This document shows, one piece after another, positions 36,131 through 43,978 of a stretch of 64,000 bases of DNA. The notes under the pieces are model-generated. The model made no database searches. It was given only the letters and a program-made list of their open reading frames with translations, and had not been told where the DNA came from. The stretch comes from Deltaproteobacteria bacterium. GTDB taxonomy: Bacteria; Myxococcota_A; Polyangia; Polyangiales; Houyiibacteriaceae. Location: positions 186,001-250,000 of the forward strand of contig JAEPMI010000008.1 in NCBI GenBank assembly GCA_017644045.1. Reading direction: 5' to 3'. How positions within the stretch are numbered: the stretch's first letter is position 1; the number at the start of each line of letters is the position of its first letter. The translations under genes and the position numbers were made by a program.

Positions 36131-37384
36131 ATGGCCAAGCTGCGATCCGTCAAGGGGATGAACGACGTCCTGCCCGAGGACGCGGTCCGCTGGCACCGAC
36201 TCGAGGACACCTTCCGCGAGCTCGTCGCTCGCTACGGCTTCGGCGAGGTGCGAACGCCGCTCGTCGAGTCGACCGACCTCTTCGTGCGCTCCATCGGCGA
36301 AGCGACCGACATCGTCGAGAAGGAGATGTACACGTGGATGGACAAGAGCGACAAGAGCCTGACGCTCCGTCCGGAGGGCACCGCGTCGGCCGCCCGCGCG
36401 TGGATCCAGCACTCGGTCGGTGGGCAGCACCCGGTCAGCAAGTGGTTCTACGTCGGTCCGATGTACCGCCGCGAGCGCCCGGCCAAGGGCCGCTACCGTC
36501 AGTTCTTCCAGGCCGGCTGCGAGATCTATGGTGACCCGGGTCCCTTCGTCGACGCCGAGCTGATCGACCTGGTCGTGCGCTACCTGAGCGCGCTGGGCAT
36601 CCAGGACATCGAGGTGCTGGTGAACTCGCTCGGCGCGGGCGAGACCCGTGAGCGCTATCGGGAGGCGCTCCTCGAGTACCTGCGGCCGCACGCGAGCGAG
36701 CTCAGCGAGGACAGCCAACGGCGGCTCGAGCGGAACCCGCTCCGCGTGCTCGACAGCAAGGCGCCTCAGGACCAGGCGATCGCTGAGAACGCGCCGCAGA
36801 TCCTGGACTACCTGGACGAGGAGAGCGCTCAGCACTTCGAGGACCTCAAGACGGCGCTCGACGCGATGGGCACGCCGTACGTGGTGGAGCCGCGCCTGGT
36901 GCGCGGGCTCGACTACTACACGCGTACGCTCTTCGAGGTGCGCGGTCGGGGCGGCGATCTCGGCGCGAACGCCGCCCTCTGCGGTGGCGGTCGCTACGAC
37001 AACATGATCAAGGAGCTCGGCGGACCGGACACGCCGGCCATCGGCTTCGCGATCGGTCTCGACCGACTGCTGCTCGTGATGGCGGACTCGGAGCCCAAGC
37101 CGAGCCTCGACGGCTTCCTCGTCGTGCGCGGCAAGGAGCTCCGCGGTCAGGCGCTCGCGGTCGCGCAGAAGCTTCGCGACGCGGGCTGCCGCGTCGACGC
37201 AGATCTGCGGGGCGGGTCGATGAAGAGCCAGTTCCGTCGAGCGGACAAGAGCTCGGCACCCTTCGCGCTGGTGCTCGGCGACGCCGAGGCCGAGGCCGGA
37301 ACGCTCCAGGTGAAAGAGCTCGCGACGGGCGACCAGCAGGAGCTGCCGATCGAGCAGGTCGCCGACGCGATCATGCGTCGCTGA
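36131..37384 (+). CDS. hisS: Histidine-tRNA ligase
   Basis: Class II histidyl-tRNA synthetase of 417 residues. Motif 1 is around 'EVRTPLVESTDLFVRSIGE', motif 2 is 'WFYVGPMYRRERPAKGRYRQFFQAG', and histidine-specific signatures LVRGLDYYTRTLFEV and AALCGGGRYDNM are followed by motif 3 'PAIGFAIGLDRLLLVM'. The C-terminal anticodon-binding domain is complete. It is cytoplasmic, charging tRNA-His. A TAAGGCT sequence lies just before the ATG, another possible short-leader promoter. The outer-membrane gene downstream follows after 19 bases. Confidence 0.97.
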   Translation: MAKLRSVKGMNDVLPEDAVRWHRLEDTFRELVARYGFGEVRTPLVESTDLFVRSIGEATDIVEKEMYTWMDKSDKSLTLRPEGTASAARAWIQHSVGGQHPVSKWFYVGPMYRRERPAKGRYRQFFQAGCEIYGDPGPFVDAELIDLVVRYLSALGIQDIEVLVNSLGAGETRERYREALLEYLRPHASELSEDSQRRLERNPLRVLDSKAPQDQAIAENAPQILDYLDEESAQHFEDLKTALDAMGTPYVVEPRLVRGLDYYTRTLFEVRGRGGDLGANAALCGGGRYDNMIKELGGPDTPAIGFAIGLDRLLLVMADSEPKPSLDGFLVVRGKELRGQALAVAQKLRDAGCRVDADLRGGSMKSQFRRADKSSAPFALVLGDAEAEAGTLQVKELATGDQQELPIEQVADAIMRR

Positions 37385-37403
37385 GAATCCGGCTCGAGTC
37401 CCG

Positions 37404-38453
37404 ATGTCGAGTGCAACGTTTGGCCGTGCCTGCCCCACGGGTGGGTCGGTGGCCTGCGAAGAAACAGAGCGAGTCGCGCGCGCGAGGAGCCTCTGGGGGG
37501 TCCTGGGGGCGTTCGTGCTGGGGGTGCTGCTGCCGGCCGGCGCCGAGGCACAGCTCACCGACCTCGCCGAAGTCTCGGGCACCCACCACCCGGGCTCCAG
37601 GCTCGGCGACGCGGAGCCGAGCGAGACGCAGCTCTCGTCGTACGACCTGTCGCTGAAGCTGCCGCTCCCGGTCGCCGCCCGCTCGTACCTGATCCCGGGC
37701 GCCTCGTACCACGTCGACTCGGTCCAGCGCGGCGGCATGTCCCCCCAGGTCGATCCACTGCGCTCCTTTCACGCCGTGGACGCGAGCCTGCTCTTCGTGC
37801 AGTTCCTCCCCGAGGATTGGACGCTCGTGGTCCGTCTCACCGCGGGGCTCGCCGGGGACTTCGCCACGGTCGACCGCGGGCTCGTCCGCTGGTCGCTGAT
37901 GGCGCTCGGAACCAAGGCCTTGTCGGAGCGTACGACCGTGGGCGGGGGCATGCTCGCGCTCTGGTCGTTCGGGACTCTGCTTCCGCTGCCCGCGGTCTAT
38001 CTGGACTGGCGCCCGTCGCCGCGCTGGCAGCTCGAGGTCTTCGTCCCCGCGTTCGCCAACCTGACCTACACTCATGCCGAGCGCTTCGAGGTCGGTGCTC
38101 GCGTCGAGGTCTCGGGGCAGTCGTACGCGGTCCGCGACGAACGGGTCGCCCAGGACTGGCGCTGCTCCGCGGCGCAGCAAGACGACCCCACGACCCCCAT
38201 GGTCGACGAGAGTCGGCCCCTGCCGGGCCAGTGCGTCGACCACATCACCTACACGCTCGGCGTCGCTGGCCTGCACCTCGGCGTGCGCCTCTTCTCGAGC
38301 GTCTGGCTCACCGCGCTCGTCGGCGGCTCGTTCCACCGACGGCTCGAGGCGCGCAACGAGCACGATCGGGCCATCGCTGGCGGCACGGAGAGCCTGCCCG
38401 GCTCGTTCGTGTTCCGCGCCGCGCTGACCTGGCGGCTGCCCGAGACCGTCTAG
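37404..38453 (+). CDS. Predicted outer-membrane beta-barrel protein
   Basis: Exported protein of 349 residues. A hydrophobic signal segment (about 29-48, ending PAGAEAQ) is followed by alternating amphipathic strands ('SYDLSLKLPLPVAARSYLIPGASYHV', 'WTLVVRLTAGLAGDF', 'WRPSPRWQLEVFVPAFANLTY', 'TYTLGVAGLHLGVRL') ending in an aromatic-rich last strand, as in small barrel proteins of the DUF6268 type. Function unknown. A GTG at 37449 would give a tidier signal peptide and may be the real start. Its stop lies 3 bases before the left 19-bp repeat of the HNH element. Confidence 0.65.
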   Translation: MSSATFGRACPTGGSVACEETERVARARSLWGVLGAFVLGVLLPAGAEAQLTDLAEVSGTHHPGSRLGDAEPSETQLSSYDLSLKLPLPVAARSYLIPGASYHVDSVQRGGMSPQVDPLRSFHAVDASLLFVQFLPEDWTLVVRLTAGLAGDFATVDRGLVRWSLMALGTKALSERTTVGGGMLALWSFGTLLPLPAVYLDWRPSPRWQLEVFVPAFANLTYTHAERFEVGARVEVSGQSYAVRDERVAQDWRCSAAQQDDPTTPMVDESRPLPGQCVDHITYTLGVAGLHLGVRLFSSVWLTALVGGSFHRRLEARNEHDRAIAGGTESLPGSFVFRAALTWRLPETV

Positions 38454-38456
38454 CCA

Positions 38457-38475
38457 CTGCGGCTCACGTGTGCCG
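38457..38475 (+). repeat. Left 19-bp direct repeat of HNH element
   Basis: CTGCGGCTCACGTGTGCCG here is identical to 40071-40089. It contains the 14-bp near-palindrome GGCTCACGTGTGCC with a CACGTG core, which recurs at 38696 and 40048. Confidence 0.8.
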
Positions 38476-38489
38476 GCTGAGCCGTCCGA

Positions 38490-39968
38490 TCAACCACAGC
38501 GCAGCGAAGCACGGAGCAACTCCTCGGTGGTGGGCTGTCGATCGCTGGGAAGCTCCGTTCCTGCGATCGCAGCTTCGACGAGCGCAATCGAGACCCGCCG
38601 CGAGTACCCCATGCGCTGCAGGTACCCGACGACTCGGTCGCCGAGCTCCTTGGGAACACTCGACCCTCCGTTCGTCGCAGCACCGACTGGCGCATGGCTC
38701 ACGTGTGCCGCCGAGTCCGTCTCGGTCGTACGAGCCGCCTCCCGAAGCAGCCGGACCCATCGGTCGGCCTCGTTGCGCGCGCGTCCTTCATCACCCGTTC
38801 GGGCGAGCTCGTCTTCGAACGCCTGCGCTAGTGACGAGCAATTGCCCAGCTCATCGTCCGTCGCCATCGATCCGTAGGACCGCCCGTCCGCGCGCTCGAA
38901 GAGGAAGGGCGCCGCGCCCTGGTCCCCGCCCTCGTTCTGACGGATCACGAGCCGCCCCTCGTGCGCGGCGGCGTGGTGGACCGAGCAGAGGCACACCAGA
39001 TTGGCTGGGTCGTGGTCACCTCCGTCCGATCGGCGCAGCACGTGATGGACCTCGACGAAGGCAGCATGGCGACAGCCTGGTACCGCGCACTTCCCCTCGT
39101 CGCGGCGCACCACCTGCCGCCGAGTCGCGGGCGGGACGGTCTGCTTCGCACGCTCGCCGTCCCGAAGGATCTGCGCATCGCACTGCGCGACTTCGCCCAC
39201 CGCTCGCGCTACGGGAACCAGACCTTCTGCCCCTGCTTCTCGCTCGGTCTCACCGCACCGCTCGCACACCGTCAACCGAACCTGGTTGGGCGCCTCCCCG
39301 GAATCGGCGTTCGACTCTCCTCCCCGCAGGAAAGCGTCGAAGAGCATCTTCGCCAGCGTCTCGTCGTCGACGGACTGACCCAGTCGGCGCGTGGCCACCG
39401 CCCGAACCTCCGAGAAGCGCGCGGCTTCGCTGCCGGACACCTCCAGCGAAATCCGCACCGTCTGCTCCTCGAAAGGCAGGGGGGCATCGTCCGGTCGCGA
39501 CCCACGCCCACGCATCGCCACGATTCGCTGCACCTCTCGCGCCGTGCGCCGAACCGTTCCCCCGACCTCGGACCCGGTCGCCCACGTCAGCCACTCGCTC
39601 TCGACCTCCGGCGTCGCCACGCGAGTCAGCTCGCGGACCACCGAGTACGTCAGCTCGCCCTTCGCCCACCGCGCGCGAATCCGGGGCAGCTCCCGTATCG
39701 CTCGAGCGACGCGAAGGCGTTCGCGTGTCTGGCGCCCGCCCCAGCCGAAGAGCCGTGCGCAGTACTCCTGAAAGCTCCCGAGTCCGAGCAGCTCATGGGC
39801 GCCGGTCTCCTCCGCGACCAAGAGTGGTTCGAGCATCGCCACGTCGTCGGCGGCGCGTCGCCGCGCGAGACTCACCAGCCGGCCATGCGCTTCGTCGCGG
39901 CCGTACCATCCCTCTTGCGGCGCCGCCTCGTACGCCGCCTCCACCTCTCGCACACATGCCAAGCCCAT
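38490..39968 (-). CDS. DUF222/13E12-family HNH endonuclease with RuvA-C-like tail
   Basis: Protein of 492 residues. The N-terminal DUF222 domain (about 1-290) contains 'LGLGSFQEYCARLFGWGGRQTRERLRVARAIRELP', followed by a Cys pair (VCERCG). The HNH domain (about 310-365) is 'CAVPGCRHAAFVEVHHVLRRSDGG' plus 'NLVCLCSVHHAAAHEG', with two zinc-type CxxC/CxC positions and all catalytic His/Asn. The C-terminus 'KELGDRVVGYLQRMGYSRRVSIALVEAA' resembles the RuvA third domain. The ATG at 39968 has GGAGGAGGG at normal distance; an upstream ATG at 40016 lacks one. It is the only gene between the 19-bp repeats and carries one copy of the repeat core within its 3' part. Confidence 0.9.
   Translation of the reverse strand: MGLACVREVEAAYEAAPQEGWYGRDEAHGRLVSLARRRAADDVAMLEPLLVAEETGAHELLGLGSFQEYCARLFGWGGRQTRERLRVARAIRELPRIRARWAKGELTYSVVRELTRVATPEVESEWLTWATGSEVGGTVRRTAREVQRIVAMRGRGSRPDDAPLPFEEQTVRISLEVSGSEAARFSEVRAVATRRLGQSVDDETLAKMLFDAFLRGGESNADSGEAPNQVRLTVCERCGETEREAGAEGLVPVARAVGEVAQCDAQILRDGERAKQTVPPATRRQVVRRDEGKCAVPGCRHAAFVEVHHVLRRSDGGDHDPANLVCLCSVHHAAAHEGRLVIRQNEGGDQGAAPFLFERADGRSYGSMATDDELGNCSSLAQAFEDELARTGDEGRARNEADRWVRLLREAARTTETDSAAHVSHAPVGAATNGGSSVPKELGDRVVGYLQRMGYSRRVSIALVEAAIAGTELPSDRQPTTEELLRASLRCG
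38696..38709 (+). repeat. Internal copy of 14-bp core GGCTCACGTGTGCC
   Basis: Located inside the HNH coding region, where it encodes Ala-His-Val-Ser-His on the minus strand. Same orientation as the other three copies. Confidence 0.75.
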
Positions 39969-40012
39969 CGTCGTTCCCTCCTCCGAAGCCCCCTCGGCCT
40001 CGCGAAACGACG

Positions 40013-40018
40013 ACACTA
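40013..40018 (-). promoter_or_regulatory. Putative -10 of HNH gene (TAGTGT)
   Basis: The hexamer would start transcription near 40006 and leave a leader of about 38 bases with a strong ribosome-binding site. The two 14-bp cores at 40048 and 40075 lie roughly at -42 to -82, where a regulator could act. Confidence 0.35.
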
Positions 40019-40047
40019 CGTCCCGGGTGTGACAGCCCCAGGCTTCT

Positions 40048-40061
40048 GGCTCACGTGTGCC
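40048..40061 (+). repeat. 14-bp core copy upstream of HNH gene
   Basis: GGCTCACGTGTGCC, 27 bases (start to start) from the copy at 40075 within the right direct repeat. The pair could be an operator or a recombination site. Confidence 0.75.
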
Positions 40062-40070
40062 ACCAGCGCG

Positions 40071-40089
40071 CTGCGGCTCACGTGTGCCG
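40071..40089 (+). repeat. Right 19-bp direct repeat of HNH element
   Basis: Identical to 38457-38475 and ends immediately before the stop codon (40090-40092) of the VWA gene. Confidence 0.8.
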
Positions 40090-41274
40090 CTACTTCGACT
40101 TCATCAGGTGGGTCATCGACTCGCCCAGCCCATCGAGAGTGAGCGGGAACATGTCGAAGACGCTCGCGATGTTCTCGATGGTGTTGCCCATCCAGTACTT
40201 CTGCGGCTCCGGGTTCAGCCAGATGGAGCGGCGGAAGTGCTTCTGCAGCCGCATCAGCCACACGATGCCCTCGGCGCGCTCGCCGTCGCTCTCCCAGTGG
40301 ATCGAGCCGCCGGGGCTCATGAGCTCGTAGGGCGCCATCAGCGCGTCGCCGACCATGATGAGCTTGTAGTGCGGGCCGCACTCGTGGAGCAGGTCGGTCA
40401 CGCGGATCGGATCGGTGAAGCGCTCCGTCTCGTAGACTCGCCCGTACACGCAGTTGTGGAAGTAGTAGGTGCGCAGCTCCTTGAAGTGCGTGGACTTCTT
40501 GGTGGCGCTGAAGAGCCGGCTGCACAGATGCGCGAAGGGGTCCATCGAACCGCCGACGTCCATCATCAGGATGACCCGCGTGTTCGGTCGCCGCGGCGGG
40601 CGCACCACGACCTCGAGCTCGCCCGCGTTCTTCGCGGTGGCTTCGATGGTGCCGTCGAGGTCCAGCTCTTCCTCGCCGCCGACGCGCGCGAACGTCCGCA
40701 GCTTCCGTAGCGCGAGCTGCATCTGGCGAACGTCGAGCGTCAGGTCCTGCCGGTAGCCCGCATACAGCCGGGCGTCCGCGGTCTTGATCGCGCTCCGCCC
40801 CTTGCCCGCGCCGCCCACGCGGATGCCCTGGCGCGCGGCTTTGCCGCTGTTGCCGAAAGGCGACGTGCCCTCGGTGCCGATCCAGTGGTTGCCGCCGCGG
40901 TGCTTGCCCTTCTGCTCCTCCATCCGCTCCTGGAACATCCGCTCCAGCGTCTCCGGATCGAGCTCCTCGAGCATCGCGCGCTCTTCGTCGGTCAGCTCCG
41001 GGAGGTTCTGGCGCGCCTCCTTCACCCAGTCGAAGAGCTCGTCCTTGAGCTTCTTCGCTTCCACCTCGACCCCGCGGAAGGTCTTCAGGAACGCCTGGTC
41101 GAAGTCGTCGAGGTGCCGCTCCGAGTGGATCAGGATCGACCGAGCGACATGATAGAAGCCGTCCAGCGACTGCTCGTGCAGCCCCGCCTCGAGCGCCTTC
41201 GCGAGCGCGACCGCCTCGGTGGCGCCGACCGGCACCTCCCGCGCGCGCAGCTCGTACAAGAAGGGAATGAACAT
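40090..41274 (-). CDS. VWA domain-containing CoxE-like protein
   Basis: Protein of 394 residues. The N-terminal helical part contains 'FIPFLYELRAREVPVGATEAVALAKAL', typical of VWA-CoxE proteins that partner with MoxR ATPases. The C-terminal von Willebrand A domain has MIDAS 'MMDVGGSMDPF', in which the first Ser of DxSxS is Gly, then 'KLIMVGDALMAPYELM'. Such pairs act as metallochaperone-like maturation or stress systems. The ATG at 41274 has GGAG five bases upstream. It follows the MoxR gene on the same strand after 139 bases of hairpin-rich DNA. Confidence 0.88.
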   Translation of the reverse strand: MFIPFLYELRAREVPVGATEAVALAKALEAGLHEQSLDGFYHVARSILIHSERHLDDFDQAFLKTFRGVEVEAKKLKDELFDWVKEARQNLPELTDEERAMLEELDPETLERMFQERMEEQKGKHRGGNHWIGTEGTSPFGNSGKAARQGIRVGGAGKGRSAIKTADARLYAGYRQDLTLDVRQMQLALRKLRTFARVGGEEELDLDGTIEATAKNAGELEVVVRPPRRPNTRVILMMDVGGSMDPFAHLCSRLFSATKKSTHFKELRTYYFHNCVYGRVYETERFTDPIRVTDLLHECGPHYKLIMVGDALMAPYELMSPGGSIHWESDGERAEGIVWLMRLQKHFRRSIWLNPEPQKYWMGNTIENIASVFDMFPLTLDGLGESMTHLMKSK

Positions 41275-41283
41275 CACTTCTCC

Positions 41284-41332
41284 GGGGTCTGATGCAGACC
41301 CCGCCCCACTCGGGCGAAGCCCGAGACGGGGC
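41284..41332. other. Two consecutive hairpins between moxR-like and VWA genes
   Basis: GGGGTCT/AGACCCC (41284-41302, loop GATGC) is followed by a long imperfect stem (41303-41332: GCCCC, CTCGGGC, loop GAA, GCCCGAG, GGGGC). The first is like the hairpin after ndk. They may attenuate or process the operon transcript; a CGCTCGCTTCGCTCGCG stretch follows. Confidence 0.5.
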
Positions 41333-41413
41333 CCCACCCCAACTCCGCTCGCTTCGCTCGCGCCCTCCCGGTCGGTCGGGCACTCACCTTCGGCTCGTGG
41401 GCGTTCCCCAAGC

Positions 41414-42256
41414 TCAGCTCCTCCACCGGCGGCCGCCGGCGAGCTGGTCGGCGAACGCGGCCAGGTCCTGCTCCTTCTTCAGCAGGGCGCCGAGGAAGGG
41501 GAGGTTGCCGTCGAGCTGCACGTCGCTGACGCCGGAGGCCTTGAGCACCGCGATCCAGTCGATCAGCTCGCTCGTGCTCGGACGCTTCCGGAGCCGCTTC
41601 ATCGAGCGGATCTCGTAGAAGGTCTCCATCGCCTGCTTCAGCAGGTTCGGCTCCAGCTCCGGGTGATGGACGTGGACGATCTGCTCCATCAGCTCCGGCG
41701 TCGGGAAGTCGATGAAGTGGAACACGCACCGCCGCAGGAACGCGTCCGGCAGCTCCTTCTCCGCGTTCGACGTGATCAGCACGAAGGGTCGGTCCTTCGC
41801 CGCGACCTCCCGCTGGGTCTCGTCGATCACGAAGCGCATGCGGTCGAGCTCGTTGAGCAGGTCGTTCGGGAACTCGACGTCCGCCTTGTCGATCTCGTCG
41901 ATGAGCAGCACCGAGCGCTGCTCGGCGTCGAACGACTTCCCCATCGGACCGAGCTCGATGTAGTTCTCGATGTCGCTGACGTCCTTGTCCTGGAAGCGCG
42001 AGTCGTAGAGCCGCTGCACCGTGTCGTAGACGTAGAGGCCGTCCTGGGCGCGCGTCGTCGACTTCACGTTCCAGCGGATGAGGGGCATCTGGAGCGCCTC
42101 GGCGACGGCCTCCGCGAGGAGGGTCTTGCCGGTGCCGGGCTCGCCCCGTACCAGGAGCGGCCGCTCGAGCACGAGGGCACAGTTGACGGCGGCTTCGAGG
42201 GATTCGTTGGAGAGGTAGGTGTCGGTTCCCGAGAACCGGACGAAGTTCGTGGACAT
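41414..42256 (-). CDS. MoxR-type AAA+ ATPase
   Basis: AAA+ ATPase of 280 residues in the MoxR/CoxD-like group: Walker A GEPGTGKT (about 46-53), Walker B VLLIDEIDKAD, sensor 1 region 'VLITSNAEKELPDAFLRRC' with Arg finger, and a C-terminal lid. It works with the VWA protein encoded downstream, as is usual for MoxR-VWA pairs, remodelling or metallating an unidentified client. The ATG at 42256 is preceded by GGAGTG and a TAGACC hexamer 8 bases upstream. The frame is open further upstream, but that part has no family match. Confidence 0.9.
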   Translation of the reverse strand: MSTNFVRFSGTDTYLSNESLEAAVNCALVLERPLLVRGEPGTGKTLLAEAVAEALQMPLIRWNVKSTTRAQDGLYVYDTVQRLYDSRFQDKDVSDIENYIELGPMGKSFDAEQRSVLLIDEIDKADVEFPNDLLNELDRMRFVIDETQREVAAKDRPFVLITSNAEKELPDAFLRRCVFHFIDFPTPELMEQIVHVHHPELEPNLLKQAMETFYEIRSMKRLRKRPSTSELIDWIAVLKASGVSDVQLDGNLPFLGALLKKEQDLAAFADQLAGGRRWRS

Positions 42257-42284
42257 CACTCCACGGTCTAGAATGAATGGCGGC

Positions 42285-42950
42285 TCAGTGCCAGGCGCCG
42301 GCCCGTTCCACCCTCCGCCAGCGAGCCCGCGCCCGCCGCGGGAGCGCGAAGAGGATGAGGCCCGTGACCAGCCCCGCGAGGAGGATTGCGGCCCCCAGGC
42401 CGAAGAAGACGTCCCTGAAGGAGAGGAACGAGTCGGGGTCCTCGTTCGAGCCGGCCACGAAGAGCCCGACACCGGCAATCATCGTGCTCCCGATGATCAG
42501 GCCGCCCGCGGCCCATCGCCTCCGAGGTCGGGTGACGTCGGCCTGGAGGATCCCGTGCCCCGGCGGGACCCAGATCCGACCGCGCGCGTAGCTCGCCCCC
42601 CGAACCTGCACCGCGAGCCGGACATCCGGCGGCAGCCACACGTCGCAGGGCGGGGCCGCGCACACCACGGTGGGGACCGAGTCCAGATCGCGGTGGACGG
42701 GCTCGCCCAGGTCGGTATCCAGGCGATACACGAGGTCGTCCCCCAGGAGCTGGACCCAGCGAAGGTCCGCATCGGGGTCCGGCACGTACGGTCGATCGGG
42801 GACTCGCCGAACGCGGACGTCGGGCTGGGCGCCCGGACTCGCGGTCGACGGCTGGGCTCGGTTGGACCCCAGGATGTCTCCCTGGGCGAAAGCGCTCGGG
42901 TGGAACCACAGGAGAAGCCCGACCAGGGCGAACGCCAATCGAGCAGCCAC
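42285..42950 (-). CDS. Exported/membrane protein of unknown function
   Basis: Protein of 221 residues: signal peptide (LALVGLLLWFHPSAFAQ region), then a beta-rich domain (about 25-140) with PDVRVRR, 'LVYRLDTDLGEPVHRDL' and 'RLAVQVRGASYARGRIWVPPG'. Two transmembrane helices (about 147-170 and 185-205) and a basic tail follow. The layout resembles secreted PEGA-like domains anchored in the membrane. No family recognised. GTG start. It lies 28 bases upstream of the MoxR gene and could be the first gene of that operon. Confidence 0.62.
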   Translation of the reverse strand: MAARLAFALVGLLLWFHPSAFAQGDILGSNRAQPSTASPGAQPDVRVRRVPDRPYVPDPDADLRWVQLLGDDLVYRLDTDLGEPVHRDLDSVPTVVCAAPPCDVWLPPDVRLAVQVRGASYARGRIWVPPGHGILQADVTRPRRRWAAGGLIIGSTMIAGVGLFVAGSNEDPDSFLSFRDVFFGLGAAILLAGLVTGLILFALPRRARARWRRVERAGAWH

Positions 42951-43024
42951 GGCCAGAGGGTGCCAAGCGCATCGACCAGCGTCGAACGCTTGCGCCGAGC
43001 CCCGCCAGCTGCATAGGTCGGCCG

Positions 43025-43891
43025 ATGCGTCCCGTCCTACCCAGCCTCGTCCTGCTCCTCGTCGTCGGCTGCGGCAGCTGCGGCGAGGAGCTTCGGGTCG
43101 AGGGCGCGCATCCCTACGTGCGCTGCCTCCACGTCGAGCCCGAAGAGCGCGAGTGGGAAGCGGGCTCCATCTCGTTCGCCGTCGAGGACCGAACCCTCCA
43201 GATCACCGGCGAGATCGCCAGCGTCATCGCCTTCGCCCTCACCCCGGGCGCGGATCTGGCGGAGCTCCCCGAGGCTCCACTGCGCCTCGTGATCGGCGGA
43301 TTCGCCCGTGACGAGGGCTCCGCCACCGAGCTCCTCACCGCGCTCGCCGAAGCAGGGCCGACGCTGCTCCTGCCGGGTGGCGAAGACGACACGGGCGTCC
43401 TCGACGACGTGCTCTCGGAGCTCGACTCGCCCGCCCTGGTGGACCTCCGAGGCATCCATCGCGTGCGCTTCGGCGGTCACGAGTGGGTGCCCGTCCCGGG
43501 CGCTCCCGAGGGGCGCTACGCCCTCGGCGAGAACGGCTGCGGTTTCTCCGCGGCGGATCTGGAGAAGGTCGAGCTCGCCGACCCGGAAGGACCGCGCCAC
43601 CTCCTGACCTGGGCGGCCCCGGCCGGCGCGGGCCCGCTCTCGCAGGGCCTCGAGGGCGTCGCCGTGGGGAGCGAGCTCCTCGCTGACCTCGCCGATCGAG
43701 TGGACGCGAAGGGCGGCCTCTTCGCCTGGCCACGCCGCGAGCTCGCCGCCGAGCATCGACCGAGCGATGGCGTCGTCCACGTCTTTGTCCCCATTTGGGG
43801 TCGTATCGTAGAAGGTCCCGATGGAAGCTGGAGCAACGGCGGCGTCGCCGCGCTCGAGCTGGAGGACGGCGCACTTCACCTCGCCCGATGA
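43025..43891 (+). CDS. Lipoprotein of unknown function
   Basis: Lipoprotein of 288 residues with signal peptide ending VVGC and a second Cys pair (GSCG). The body alternates strands and helices ('LRLVIGGFARDEGSATELLTALAEAGPTLLLPGGEDD', 'VHVFVPIWGRIVEG'), loosely reminiscent of a degenerate calcineurin-like phosphoesterase, but metal ligands cannot be assigned. A CATAGGT stretch ends 6 bases before the ATG. It lies upstream of yceD with an 87-base gap. Confidence 0.6.
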   Translation: MRPVLPSLVLLLVVGCGSCGEELRVEGAHPYVRCLHVEPEEREWEAGSISFAVEDRTLQITGEIASVIAFALTPGADLAELPEAPLRLVIGGFARDEGSATELLTALAEAGPTLLLPGGEDDTGVLDDVLSELDSPALVDLRGIHRVRFGGHEWVPVPGAPEGRYALGENGCGFSAADLEKVELADPEGPRHLLTWAAPAGAGPLSQGLEGVAVGSELLADLADRVDAKGGLFAWPRRELAAEHRPSDGVVHVFVPIWGRIVEGPDGSWSNGGVAALELEDGALHLAR

Positions 43892-43978
43892 GGAGGCGCA
43901 GCACCGTGGTTGCACCCACGGGCCGAAACCCTTACACCGCGGGCGCCCCGAATTCCCCATGTGGGATGGGCAGCACCC

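Larger units (their letters stand above)
38457..40089. mobile_element. Candidate HNH-DUF222 mobile module bounded by 19-bp direct repeats
   Basis: A 1633-bp unit holding one gene lies exactly between the 3' ends of two convergent host genes. The left repeat begins 3 bases after one stop; the right repeat ends at the base before the other stop. The perfect 19-bp repeats could be a target duplication, recombination sites or recognition sites of the encoded nuclease. DUF222-HNH genes are the coding part of the 13E12 repeats of mycobacteria, so a comparable dispersed repeat is plausible. Mobility is inference. Confidence 0.5.

Noticed and set aside
43025-43891. Lipoprotein as a metallophosphoesterase
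   Set aside because: The strand pattern is suggestive, but the GDxH, GNHD and GHxH motifs cannot be assigned, so it is left as unknown.
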